Positions 17,284 through 25,914 of a stretch of 64,000 nucleotides of DNA are shown here, piece after piece; the stretch's first letter is position 1; each line of letters begins with the position of its first letter. A program made the translations under genes and the position numbers. Source of the DNA: Mycobacterium montefiorense (GTDB lineage: Bacteria > Actinomycetota > Actinomycetes > Mycobacteriales > Mycobacteriaceae); NCBI RefSeq assembly GCF_003112775.1, contig NZ_BFCH01000007.1, positions 388,361 to 452,360 on the forward strand, read 5' to 3'. Under the pieces are notes generated by a model, which had not been told where the DNA came from, made no database searches, and worked only from the letters and a program-made list of their open reading frames with translations.

Positions 17284-19392
17284 TCAAGACCGGCCGCGGA
17301 CGAGCTCCAACACGTCGGACCCGTACTGCTCGAGTTTGCGTGCGCCGATACCCGGGATCGCGATCAACGCGGCTTCGTCGTCGGGCAGCAGTTCGGCGAT
17401 CGCGATCAGCGTGTTGTCGGTGAACACCACATACGCGGGCACCTTCTGCTCCTTGGCGACGTCGAGGCGCCACTGTCTGAGCCGCAACAACAACTCCTCG
17501 TCGACGTCGGCGGCACACGTCTCACAACGCCGCAGCATGACGGCCGCCGGCGTGCTCAGGTTCTTGTTGCAGATCCGGCAGCGGGTCGCGCCTTGCCTGC
17601 GCCGGGATTTGCCCGGCGCAGTGTCGGCCCGTGTCTGTGGCGCAATACCGTTGAGAAACCGCGACGGCTTGCGGCTCTGCCGACCGCCCGGGCTGCGCGA
17701 CAGTGCCCAGCTGAGCGCCAAATACACTCGGGCCCTTGTGATTCCGACGTAGAGCAGGCGACGCTCTTCTTCGACCGGCTCGCTCTCGGCGCCGTGCGCC
17801 AATGCGTGCGAGATGGGCAGCGTGCCGTCGGCCAATCCGACCAGGAACACCGCATCCCATTCCAGCCCCTTGGCGGCGTGCAACGACGCCAGCGTCACGC
17901 CCTGCACCACCGGTGGGTGCCGCGCGTCGGCCCGAATCCGCAACTCGGCCACCAGGCCGGGCAGTTCCAGCTGCGGACGCTGGGCTGCCTCGTCGTCCAC
18001 CAATTCGGCCAACGCGGTCAGCGCCTCCCAGCGCTCCCGGGCACGAGTACCGATGGGTTCGTCAGCCGTCAGACCCAGCGGTTCCAGGACCGCGCGCACC
18101 ACCTCGGGCAATGGGCCTGCCAGGCCGCGCTCGGCGGCCCGATGCAGGGCCACCATCGCCTGTTTGATCTCCTGGCGATTAAAGAAGCCCTCGCCGCCGC
18201 GAACCTGGTAGGCGATGCCCGCCTCGGTCAAGGCCTCCTCGTAAATCTCGGACTGCGCATTGACGCGGTAGAGCACCGCGATTTCGGATGGCGCGGTGCC
18301 GGATTCGATCAGCCCGGCGATCGCCTTCGCGACCGCGGCCGCCTCGACGGTTTCGTCGGGGTGCTCGCGAAACGTCGGAACCGGACCCGGCGCACGCTGG
18401 CCGGACAGTTGCAGCTTGCTGCCGGCGACCCGGCCGCGCGCCGCGGCGATCACCTGGTTGGCCAGCGAGACAACCTGCGGGGTGGAGCGGTAGTCGCGCT
18501 CCAGGCGCACCACGGTGGCGTCCGGGAACTGCCGCGAGAAGTCGAGCAGGAAGCGCGGGGAGGCCCCGGTGAACGAGTAGATGGTCTGGTTGGCATCGCC
18601 GACGACCGTCAGGTCGTCTCGATCGCCCAGCCACGCCGACAGCACCCGCTGCTGCAGCGGGGTGACGTCCTGGTACTCGTCGACCACGAAGCAGCGGTAG
18701 CGGTCGCGGAATTCCTCGGCAACCGCGGCGTCGTTCTCGATCGCCGCCGCGGTGTGCAGCAGCAGGTCGTCGAAGTCGAGCAGCGTCACCGATTCGTCGC
18801 GAACCTTGAGAGCCTCGTAGGCGGCGTAGACCTCGGCGATCTTGCCGGCGTCCAGCGGGATGTCGCGGCCCGAGCCGGCCACCGCGCCCGGGTACGCCTC
18901 GGGGCTGATCAGCGACGCCTTGGCCCATTCGATCTCGCCGGCCAGGTCGCGCACGTCGTCGGTGCCGGAGTTGAGCCTGATGCGGCTGGCGGCCCTGGCC
19001 ACGACGGCGAATTTGGTGTCCAGCAGTTGCCAGCCGGTGCCACCGACCACCCGCGGCCAGAAATACCGCAATTGGCGGTGTGCGGCCGAGTGAAAGGTCA
19101 GGGCCTGCACGGCGGCGACGCCAGATCCGGACCGCGCGGCCGCGTCCAGCGTCCGCAATCGCGACCGCATCTCACCCGCGGCACGCTGGGTGAACGTGAC
19201 CGCAAGCACCTGCCCGGCGGCGACATGCCCACTCGCCACCAGCTGGGCGATGCGGTGAGTGATGGTGCGGGTCTTGCCTGTTCCGGCTCCCGCAAGCACA
19301 CAGACCGGTCCGCGCGGTGCCAGCACGGCCTCGCGCTGTTCGTCGTCCAGTCCGGCGGTCAGTGGGTCGGCGACCATCGGCATGACGTCCAT
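17284..19392 (-). CDS. uvrD2: UvrD2 superfamily I DNA helicase
   Basis: This SF1A helicase of about 702 residues has Walker [13 protein letters not shown], motif [14 protein letters not shown], motif [18 protein letters not shown], motif [19 protein letters not shown] and [11 protein letters not shown] tetracysteine zinc motif ([13 protein letters not shown]) and a C-terminal HRDC domain with [16 protein letters not shown] follow. The tetracysteine plus HRDC arrangement separates UvrD2 from UvrD1. It is involved in DNA repair and is reported essential in mycobacteria. Start uncertain: ATG at 19392, 19383 or 19377; a longer frame to 19458 overlaps the divergent mycoredoxin promoter. Confidence 0.93.
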   Translation of the reverse strand: MDVMPMVADPLTAGLDDEQREAVLAPRGPVCVLAGAGTGKTRTITHRIAQLVASGHVAAGQVLAVTFTQRAAGEMRSRLRTLDAAARSGSGVAAVQALTFHSAAHRQLRYFWPRVVGGTGWQLLDTKFAVVARAASRIRLNSGTDDVRDLAGEIEWAKASLISPEAYPGAVAGSGRDIPLDAGKIAEVYAAYEALKVRDESVTLLDFDDLLLHTAAAIENDAAVAEEFRDRYRCFVVDEYQDVTPLQQRVLSAWLGDRDDLTVVGDANQTIYSFTGASPRFLLDFSRQFPDATVVRLERDYRSTPQVVSLANQVIAAARGRVAGSKLQLSGQRAPGPVPTFREHPDETVEAAAVAKAIAGLIESGTAPSEIAVLYRVNAQSEIYEEALTEAGIAYQVRGGEGFFNRQEIKQAMVALHRAAERGLAGPLPEVVRAVLEPLGLTADEPIGTRARERWEALTALAELVDDEAAQRPQLELPGLVAELRIRADARHPPVVQGVTLASLHAAKGLEWDAVFLVGLADGTLPISHALAHGAESEPVEEERRLLYVGITRARVYLALSWALSRSPGGRQSRKPSRFLNGIAPQTRADTAPGKSRRRQGATRCRICNKNLSTPAAVMLRRCETCAADVDEELLLRLRQWRLDVAKEQKVPAYVVFTDNTLIAIAELLPDDEAALIAIPGIGARKLEQYGSDVLELVRGRS

Positions 19393-19488
19393 CTTGGCAG
19401 CGGTCGCCGACAAACCGGGTGTTTCGCCACGCCCGAACCTGGCGCCCCCGGTGCACAACGCAGCGCGGCAGGGCTACGTTATCGAGTT

Positions 19489-19743
19489 ATGAGCAACGCT
19501 GCGATCACCGTTTACACGACATCATGGTGCGGCTATTGCCACCGGCTCATGACGGTGCTGAAGTCCAACGGAATCCCCTACGAAACCGTCGATATCGAAC
19601 ACGATTCGGCGGCCGCGGAATTCGTGGGTTCGGTCAACGGTGGCAATAAAACGGTGCCGACGGTGAAGTTTGCCGACGGATCGACGCTGACCAACCCGAG
19701 TGCCGCCGAGGTAAAGGCGAAGCTGGCTGAGGTCGCCGGCTGA
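19489..19743 (+). CDS. mrx1: Mycoredoxin-1
   Basis: An 84-residue glutaredoxin-like protein with the redox site Cys14-Gly-Tyr-Cys17 (TSWCGYCHRL), the cis-Pro loop TVPTVKFADGS and the C-terminal helix. It matches Mrx1 (Rv3198A), which reduces mycothiol mixed disulfides. The start ATG at 19489 is right after a short spacer from the divergent uvrD2. In mycobacteria it belongs to the oxidative stress (SigH) network; no clear SigH promoter was found here. Confidence 0.93.
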   Translation: MSNAAITVYTTSWCGYCHRLMTVLKSNGIPYETVDIEHDSAAAEFVGSVNGGNKTVPTVKFADGSTLTNPSAAEVKAKLAEVAG

Positions 19744-19773
19744 GAGCGGCAAAGTCTGGTACTGCGCGATGCT

Positions 19774-19815
19774 TCTCAATCGTTTTACGGCGCAATGCGT
19801 CTCAATCGTTTTACG
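19774..19815. repeat. Two direct 16-bp repeats upstream of a lipoprotein gene
   Basis: TCTCAATCGTTTTACG occurs at 19774-19789 and again at 19800-19815, a 26-bp period. In the second copy ATCGT-TTT-ACGAT also forms a small inverted repeat. The pair lies 10-50 bp before the lipoprotein start, so it covers the likely promoter and may be a tandem operator. Confidence 0.6.
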
Positions 19816-19824
19816 ATACGGACT

Positions 19825-20487
19825 ATGGCGTCGAAGTTGCGGTGGGGAAAAGGCGGCGCAATTTGTAGCACCGTATTGGCTTTCGCTTGCTGCGCGGTGA
19901 TGCTTATCTCGGGTTGCTCGCATTCGAGCTCTCCGGCTAAGTCGCCGAGCACCGTCACACATGTCGACGACATGATCGTCGGCCTTGACACTGTCCGGCG
20001 CATCGCCAAAGCGGACGACCTCATCCCACGCGACGAGGACACCTCGCACAGGCCGGTGCCGTCGGAAGCCAACGCTCCGGGGCCGTGCCGGGCGGTGGGT
20101 CACAACGACCTCACCTTCGGTAGCAACTGGACCGAGTTTCGCAGTGCGGGCTATCACGGCGTCACCGACGACGTCAAGCCGCTGGGCCGGGATATGATCA
20201 ACGGAGTCACTCAAGCGGCGGCGCGATATGCGAACCCCGATGCGGCGCAGGGCGCATTCCGCCAGCTGGAATCGTCGCTGCAGGCCTGTACGGATCTGCA
20301 CGATCCCAACTACGACTTCGCCCTGGACAGGCCGGCGCCATCGACGCTGAGGATCGGCGCCCACAAGTGGAGCCATCTGTACCGCCTCAAATCCGCGGTA
20401 ATCGTTTCGGTCGGCGTGGTAGGTCTTGAATCGGCCGATGAGATCGCGAACTCGGTCATGCAAATCATCACCGATCGCATCAGTTGA
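19825..20487 (+). CDS. Lipoprotein with PknH-like sensor domain
   Basis: The 220-residue product has a signal peptide ending in lipobox LISGC (Cys31) and a C-terminal domain with the pattern of the mycobacterial PknH extracellular sensor fold (two Cys in GPCRAVG and LQACTDL that can form a disulfide, NLTF-like strand HNDLTFGSNWTEF). Such LppH/LppR-type lipoproteins are common in mycobacteria, ligand unknown. Start MASKLRWGK at 19825 gives a normal signal peptide; the longer frame from 19795 reads into the direct repeats. It is not part of the recalled M. tuberculosis gene order between mrx1 and nudC. Confidence 0.75.
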   Translation: MASKLRWGKGGAICSTVLAFACCAVMLISGCSHSSSPAKSPSTVTHVDDMIVGLDTVRRIAKADDLIPRDEDTSHRPVPSEANAPGPCRAVGHNDLTFGSNWTEFRSAGYHGVTDDVKPLGRDMINGVTQAAARYANPDAAQGAFRQLESSLQACTDLHDPNYDFALDRPAPSTLRIGAHKWSHLYRLKSAVIVSVGVVGLESADEIANSVMQIITDRIS

Positions 20488-20491
20488 CGTC

Positions 20492-21415
20492 TCAGTCGAG
20501 CGCAGCCCACGATTCGATAATGACCCGCGCAATCGAAATCGAGCCCGGCAGAAGCAGTTTGGAATCCGTAGAGCTGCTCCAATCGCCCGCTTCCAGCGCT
20601 GTGCGCACCTCGTCGCGAGTGAACCACGCCGCCTCGGCGATCTCCCCGTCGTTGAACGAGAAGGCCTCGTCGGGGTCGCCCAGGGCATGGAAGCCAACCA
20701 TCAGCGAACGCGGAAAAGGCCAGGGCTGGCTGCCCAGATAGCGAACGTCGCGCACGGTCAGGCCGATCTCCTCACGGATCTCGCGAACCACGCAGACCTC
20801 GAAAGACTCACCGGCTTCGACGAATCCGGCCAGCAGCGAGAACATTCGCTCGGGCCACACCGCCTGGCGGGCCAGCACCGCACGGTCACCGCCATCGTGC
20901 ACCAGACAGATGACCGCTGGGTCGATGCGCGGGAACTCCTCGTGACCGGTGACCGGGTTGACGCGCGACCAGCCGGCCCGGGCCGGTTTCGTCGGGGAGC
21001 CGTCCACGGCGCTAAACCGTGCGCGCTCATGCCAATTCAATAGTGCGACTGCCGACGACACCAGTTGGCTGCTGGTGTCGTCGAAGATCGGGCCGAGACT
21101 GCGCAGGTTCACCACTTCGGTCGCAACGTCGGGGTCCTCGGGTGCTTGCAACGCGCCCCGGATGGCCCAGACATGCTGACCGTTCTCGATGCGGCCGAGA
21201 AACACCGCGTCGTGCGGTGGCTTATCGCCCAGTCCGGCCGCCGAGCCGAGCACGACGCGGCCGTTTGCGACCAGCACCTGGTTGCGCGAATCCACCCGCA
21301 GCAGCGCCGCGTCCGCCCATCCGGCGGTGGCCGCGTCGACATCGGTGCGCAATTGATCGGCTCGGTCGGCGCCGACGCGCGAAAGCAACGGAACACTCCG
21401 CAGCTGAAAGTCCAC
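20492..21415 (-). CDS. nudC: NADH pyrophosphatase NudC
   Basis: A 307-residue Nudix hydrolase with the Nudix box GFVEAGESFEVCVVREIREE and the NADH-specific SQPWPFPRSLMVGFHA motif. It splits NAD(H) (and, in related enzymes, NAD-capped RNA and isoniazid-NAD adducts) to NMN and AMP. The four Cys of the usual zinc ribbon are absent: the first pair region reads NWHERARFSAVDGSP and the second ARAGWSRV. The stop lies 5 bp from the convergent lipoprotein stop. Confidence 0.93.
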   Translation of the reverse strand: MDFQLRSVPLLSRVGADRADQLRTDVDAATAGWADAALLRVDSRNQVLVANGRVVLGSAAGLGDKPPHDAVFLGRIENGQHVWAIRGALQAPEDPDVATEVVNLRSLGPIFDDTSSQLVSSAVALLNWHERARFSAVDGSPTKPARAGWSRVNPVTGHEEFPRIDPAVICLVHDGGDRAVLARQAVWPERMFSLLAGFVEAGESFEVCVVREIREEIGLTVRDVRYLGSQPWPFPRSLMVGFHALGDPDEAFSFNDGEIAEAAWFTRDEVRTALEAGDWSSSTDSKLLLPGSISIARVIIESWAALD

Positions 21416-21469
21416 GCTATTCCTCCTGGTGCCGAGCCGGGCCCGGCTTCGCCGCGCTCGTGATCGCCG

Positions 21470-22540
21470 CTAATGTCCCGCGTTTTTGATGTAGAGCAGC
21501 CGGTCGGTGGCCTCGATGGCGTCCACTTCGGGGGCGCCGATGCGAACGAGGTGTCCGTCGCGCACCACGCCGAGCACGATGTCGCGCAGGTGTCGCGTGG
21601 ATCCGCCGACTTCGCTCAGCTCCACTTCGCGTTCGGCGATGGCCAGGCCGGCGTCCGGAGTGAGCAGATCCTCGATCATCTCCACGACGCTGGGCGTGGT
21701 GGTGGCAAGACCGAGCAGCCGCCCCGCAGTGTCCGAGGAGACCACCACCGAGTCAGCACCCGATTGCTGCAGCAGGTGCGAATTCTCGGCCTCCCGGATG
21801 GCGGCCACGATTCTGGCCTTGGGCGCGATCTCCCGCGCCGTCAGGGTCACCAACACAGCGGTGTCGTCACGATTGGTGGCGACGATGATCGACGACGCGT
21901 GTTGAGTGCCGGCCAGCCGCAACACGTCGGATTTGGTGGCGTCGCCGTGCACGGTGACCAGACCGGCGGTCGCGGCATGCTCGAGGGCGCCGCGATCGGT
22001 ATCGACGACCACGATCTCGCCCTGCGCGGCCTCATCGCTGACGCGGGCATCGACGGCCCGTTTGCCCTTGGTGCCATACCCGATCACTACGGTGTGATTA
22101 CGCACTCTGTTCCTCCAACGCTGGATCTTCCATCCTTGCCGGGACCGCTCGGAGAGCAGCTCGAGCGTGGTGCCGACCAACAGGACCAGGAACGCGATCC
22201 GCAACGGCGTAAAGACCACGGTGTTGACCAGGCGCGCCACCTCGCTGTACGGCGTGATGTCGCCGTATCCGGTCGCCGAGAGCGAGACGACCGAGAAGTA
22301 GAGGCAGTCCAGGAAGCTCAGCGGTTCGCCGCGTACGTCGCGATAACCGGTGCGGTCCGCGTACACAGTGACGGCGGCCCCGAACAACAACACCAGCGCA
22401 ATGAGCAGCCTGCGGGCGATGACACGGCCCGGGCTGCCATGGTCTTCGGGGATGCGCAGCACGCCGACCAGCAGATGTCCGGGCTGCGCGGTCAGTCTCT
22501 CGTCGAGACCCCTCAGCCGTCGCAACCTACCCTCGGCCAC
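21470..22540 (-). CDS. Potassium channel with TrkA-N (RCK) domain (Rv3200c-like)
   Basis: The 356-residue protein has two membrane helices (about 42-62 and 105-127) that flank a pore loop with the filter SATGYGDITP. A cytoplasmic RCK/TrkA-N domain begins at TVVIGYGTKGKRAVD and is followed by a C-terminal RCK-C part. It is a two-TM ligand-gated K+ channel of the MthK type. The last Asp-rich binding face (VVVDTDRGALEHA) fits nucleotide or Ca2+ control. It is next to nudC (54-bp gap). Confidence 0.9.
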   Translation of the reverse strand: MAEGRLRRLRGLDERLTAQPGHLLVGVLRIPEDHGSPGRVIARRLLIALVLLFGAAVTVYADRTGYRDVRGEPLSFLDCLYFSVVSLSATGYGDITPYSEVARLVNTVVFTPLRIAFLVLLVGTTLELLSERSRQGWKIQRWRNRVRNHTVVIGYGTKGKRAVDARVSDEAAQGEIVVVDTDRGALEHAATAGLVTVHGDATKSDVLRLAGTQHASSIIVATNRDDTAVLVTLTAREIAPKARIVAAIREAENSHLLQQSGADSVVVSSDTAGRLLGLATTTPSVVEMIEDLLTPDAGLAIAEREVELSEVGGSTRHLRDIVLGVVRDGHLVRIGAPEVDAIEATDRLLYIKNAGH

Positions 22541-22629
22541 AGCGGCCCGTCATCGGGAAAACACCACCGCACACCGCACCCACGACTCACATGTAACCAC
22601 GATCGCCGGTTCTCAGACACTTGATCGCC

Positions 22630-25600
22630 TCAGACAGCGACATCGCGCTCGCCAGCGCGATCAGTTAGCAGCCCGGCCAGCTCGGTGGGATCGGGCAGCT
22701 CGCCGGGGACAACGGTGACGCCGGCGCGCACGTAATGGAACGCGGTCCGCACGGAGGATTCCGGGCATCCGGACAACGCCGCCCACGCCAGGCGGTAGAC
22801 GGCGAGCTGGACGGCGGCCTGACGCATCGCCTCGGGCTCGCGCGGGGGCTCGCCCGTCTTCCAGTCCACCACGGTGGCTCCGCCGTCGGGTTCGGCGAAG
22901 ACCGCGTCGATGCGCCCGCGCACCACGGTGTCGCCGATCGGCATCTCGAAGGGGACCTCGACGGCGACGGGCGTGCGGGCCGCCCACTGCGATCGGGTGA
23001 ACGCCTCTTGTAGCGCGGCCAATTCTTCGGTGTGGCCGAGATCAGAGTCCGCCGCACCCGGCAGATCGCCAAGGTCGAATAACCATTCGGTTCCGTAGAA
23101 CTGTTGCACCCAGGAGTGAAAGGCATTGCCCCGCAGTGTATGTGGATCGGGTCGAGTCGGTAGACGATGCACCAGCCGCTGCACCGCGCCCTCGGGGTCG
23201 CGGGCCAGGTCCACCAGACCGCTGACCGACAGCTGGCTGGGCAGCGCACGGGCGACCCGTCGCTGCGAGCGCGCGCGCTCGGCCAGTAGCGCGTCGACAT
23301 CGGCCGACCAGCCGTCGACGTCGACGCAGTCTGCCACCGCGTCCGCCCTCATCGCCCCGGCCACCAGCGCCGCCCCATATTCGACCTCGGCACGACGCCC
23401 GGCCAGCGGATCTGCAGGCCAGATAGCTTCGATAGTGCTGTTGCGCAGTGGATTTCGCTCACCATCCGCGGGCGCGGGAGCCCACTCTTCGACCACTCCG
23501 CAGGGATCACCGGCCGCGGTGGACCTTTCGATGACGTCCTTGAGCTCGCACAAGAACTCCGACGGGCCGCGCGGTTTGATCCCGGTGGGGCCCCAGTGAT
23601 GGCCAGAGACCAGCAGCGTGTCCTCGGCCCGGGTGATGCCGACGTACAGCAGCCGGCGCTCTTCGTCGACGCGACGCTGATCCAGCTGGCGACGATGTTC
23701 GGATATCTTGTCCGACAGCTGCTTTCGATTAGTGACGTCCGAAAGGTCCAACACCGGGATGCCCAGTGCACCTTCCGAAGCACGGTCGCCGCGTAGCAAC
23801 GGCGGCAGCTCGGCGGCATCGGTTAGCCAGCTGCTGCGCGACGCGGTCGACGGGAATATTCCGCCGCACAGGTGCGCCACCGCGACCACTTCCCACTCCA
23901 GGCCCTTGGCGGAGTGCACGGTGAGCACCTGAACTCGATCCCGCGCGACCGCCAACGGTGCTGGTGCCAAGCCATTTTCGACAACCTCGGCCGCGTCCAG
24001 GTAGGCCAGCAGCCCCGTGACCGACGCCGCTGCCGACACGTCCGTTGCGCTGGTTCGTTCCGCGTAGCCGGCGACCACATCGGCGAAGGCGTCGAGGTGT
24101 TCGGCGCCGGCCCAGCCGCCGTGGCCCGCGGCGGCGCGGACTTCGCAGTCGACACCCAGCAGCCGTCGCACCTCGGCAACCAAGTCGGGCAGTGAATGAC
24201 CGAGATGGCCGCGCAGCGCGCTCAGCTCGGCGGCCAGCGCGGCGATGCGTTGATACCCCGCAACCGAATACGCGGCGGCCGGGCCGGGATCACCGATCGC
24301 GTCGGCCAGGCATGCGGTGTCGGCATCCGGACCGGCTGTCATCGCGATCGCCTGGGCGCAGGCCGCGTCAGCACAGCGTCCCGCACCAAGAGCCAGCGCG
24401 CGCTGCCAGAGCGCGGCGATGTCCCGGCCACCGAGCCGCCAGCGCGGGCCGGTCAATACCCGCATCGCGCCCGCGCCGGCCGTTGGGTCGGCGACCAGGC
24501 GCAGCATGGCCACCAGTTCGGCCACCTCTCCGATGGACAACAGGCCGGCCAGCCCGACGACCTCGACCGGAATGCCGCGCGCGCGAAGCGCATCGGCGAT
24601 CGGTGCGGCATCGGCGTTGCGGCGCACCAACACCGCGGCGGTCGGCGGGCTGACGCCGTCAGCGTGCGCGCGCTGGTAATGCCCGTGTAGGTGGTCGGCG
24701 ATCCACTCGCGTTCGGCGGCGGCGTCGGCGAGCAGCGCTGCGCGGACGTTGCCCGGCGGGGCGTCCGGGCGAGGTCGCAACGCGTGCACGGCCACGGACC
24801 GGCGTCGTGCCTCCGCCGAGATCGCGTTGGCGATATGCAGTGTGCTGGGCGGGTTGCGCCAGCTGGTCCGCAGCTCCAGCACCGGCGCCGGCGTGCCGTC
24901 GGATCGCGGGAAGTCGGTGGTGAACCGCGGCAAGTTGGTTGCCGAGGCGCCGCGCCAGCCGTAGATCGACTGAATCGGGTCGCCTACAGCAGTCAGGGCC
25001 AGCCCGTCGTCGACGCCGCCGCCGAACAACGCCGACAAGGCGACTCGCTGGGCATGGCCGGTGTCCTGGTACTCGTCGAGCAACACCACCCGGTAGCGGT
25101 TGCGCAGGTCGTCGGCAACCTGCGGGAAGTTCGCGGCAAGCCGTGCCGCCGAAGCCATCTGCACGCCGAAGTCCATGACCTTGTCGGTGCGCATGCGGTC
25201 TTGCAGGGCGTCGAGCAGCGGCACCAGTTCGGTGCGCTCGGTCTGGGCGGCCAGCAGCCGCAGCAACCATTGACTCGGTCCGCGGTCGCGCTGGTAAGGG
25301 CCGGCGGGCAGGGCGTGGACCAGCCGCTCCAGCTCCAGGTGGGTGTCGCGGAGCTGGCCGGTGTCGACCAGGTGCTCGGTGAGCTGGCCCCACAGTCGCA
25401 GCACCATCGAGGTGACCGCGGCCGGGGTCTTGTCGGTGCGCAGCTGCCCGCCATGCCGGTTCACCACGTCGAAAGCCAACTGCCACAGCTCGGTCTCGCT
25501 GAGTAACCGGGTATCGGGCTCGACCGGCAACAGCAGCCCGTAGTCGCGCAGCAGTGAGCCGGCGAACGCGTGATAGGTGCTGACCGTCGGGGTGCCTGCC

Positions 25601-25914
25601 GATTCGGGGGCCCCCGGGCTGGTCGCGCCCAACCCGATGCCGGCCAACCTGGCCAGCCGGGAGCGGACCCGGCGCAGCAGCTGCCCGGCAGCCTTGCGGG
25701 TGAACGTCAATCCCAGCACCTGGCTTGGGTCCGCGTACCCGTTGGCGATCAGCCACACCACCCGCGCAGCCATCGTCTCGGTTTTACCCGCGCCCGCCCC
25801 CGCGATGACGACGAGCGGACCCGGCGGCGCGGCGATCACGGCGGCCTGCTCGGCGGTGGGCGGGAAAAGCCCTAGTGCATCGGCTAATTCGTCCGGGCTG
25901 TAGCACGCCGTCAC
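22630..25914 (-). CDS. adnB: AdnB subunit of the AdnAB helicase-nuclease
   Basis: A 1094-residue SF1A helicase fused to a C-terminal RecB-type nuclease. Walker A is GAGAGKTETMAARV, motif II LLDEYQDTGHAQR, motif III VGDPIQSIYGWRGA, and motif [15 protein letters not shown]. The nuclease core is visible as GRIDAVFAE and TVVDWKTGEP. AdnAB resects DNA double-strand ends in mycobacteria. The GTG start at 25914 overlaps the adnA TGA (GTGA), giving tight translational coupling; longer open frames upstream run inside adnA. Confidence 0.95.
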   Translation of the reverse strand: MTACYSPDELADALGLFPPTAEQAAVIAAPPGPLVVIAGAGAGKTETMAARVVWLIANGYADPSQVLGLTFTRKAAGQLLRRVRSRLARLAGIGLGATSPGAPESAGTPTVSTYHAFAGSLLRDYGLLLPVEPDTRLLSETELWQLAFDVVNRHGGQLRTDKTPAAVTSMVLRLWGQLTEHLVDTGQLRDTHLELERLVHALPAGPYQRDRGPSQWLLRLLAAQTERTELVPLLDALQDRMRTDKVMDFGVQMASAARLAANFPQVADDLRNRYRVVLLDEYQDTGHAQRVALSALFGGGVDDGLALTAVGDPIQSIYGWRGASATNLPRFTTDFPRSDGTPAPVLELRTSWRNPPSTLHIANAISAEARRRSVAVHALRPRPDAPPGNVRAALLADAAAEREWIADHLHGHYQRAHADGVSPPTAAVLVRRNADAAPIADALRARGIPVEVVGLAGLLSIGEVAELVAMLRLVADPTAGAGAMRVLTGPRWRLGGRDIAALWQRALALGAGRCADAACAQAIAMTAGPDADTACLADAIGDPGPAAAYSVAGYQRIAALAAELSALRGHLGHSLPDLVAEVRRLLGVDCEVRAAAGHGGWAGAEHLDAFADVVAGYAERTSATDVSAAASVTGLLAYLDAAEVVENGLAPAPLAVARDRVQVLTVHSAKGLEWEVVAVAHLCGGIFPSTASRSSWLTDAAELPPLLRGDRASEGALGIPVLDLSDVTNRKQLSDKISEHRRQLDQRRVDEERRLLYVGITRAEDTLLVSGHHWGPTGIKPRGPSEFLCELKDVIERSTAAGDPCGVVEEWAPAPADGERNPLRNSTIEAIWPADPLAGRRAEVEYGAALVAGAMRADAVADCVDVDGWSADVDALLAERARSQRRVARALPSQLSVSGLVDLARDPEGAVQRLVHRLPTRPDPHTLRGNAFHSWVQQFYGTEWLFDLGDLPGAADSDLGHTEELAALQEAFTRSQWAARTPVAVEVPFEMPIGDTVVRGRIDAVFAEPDGGATVVDWKTGEPPREPEAMRQAAVQLAVYRLAWAALSGCPESSVRTAFHYVRAGVTVVPGELPDPTELAGLLTDRAGERDVAV

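Noticed and set aside
17257..19743. 828-codon plus-strand open frame across uvrD2
   Set aside because: It is the complement frame of uvrD2 that happens to run into the real mrx1 ORF; only the last 84 codons are genuine.
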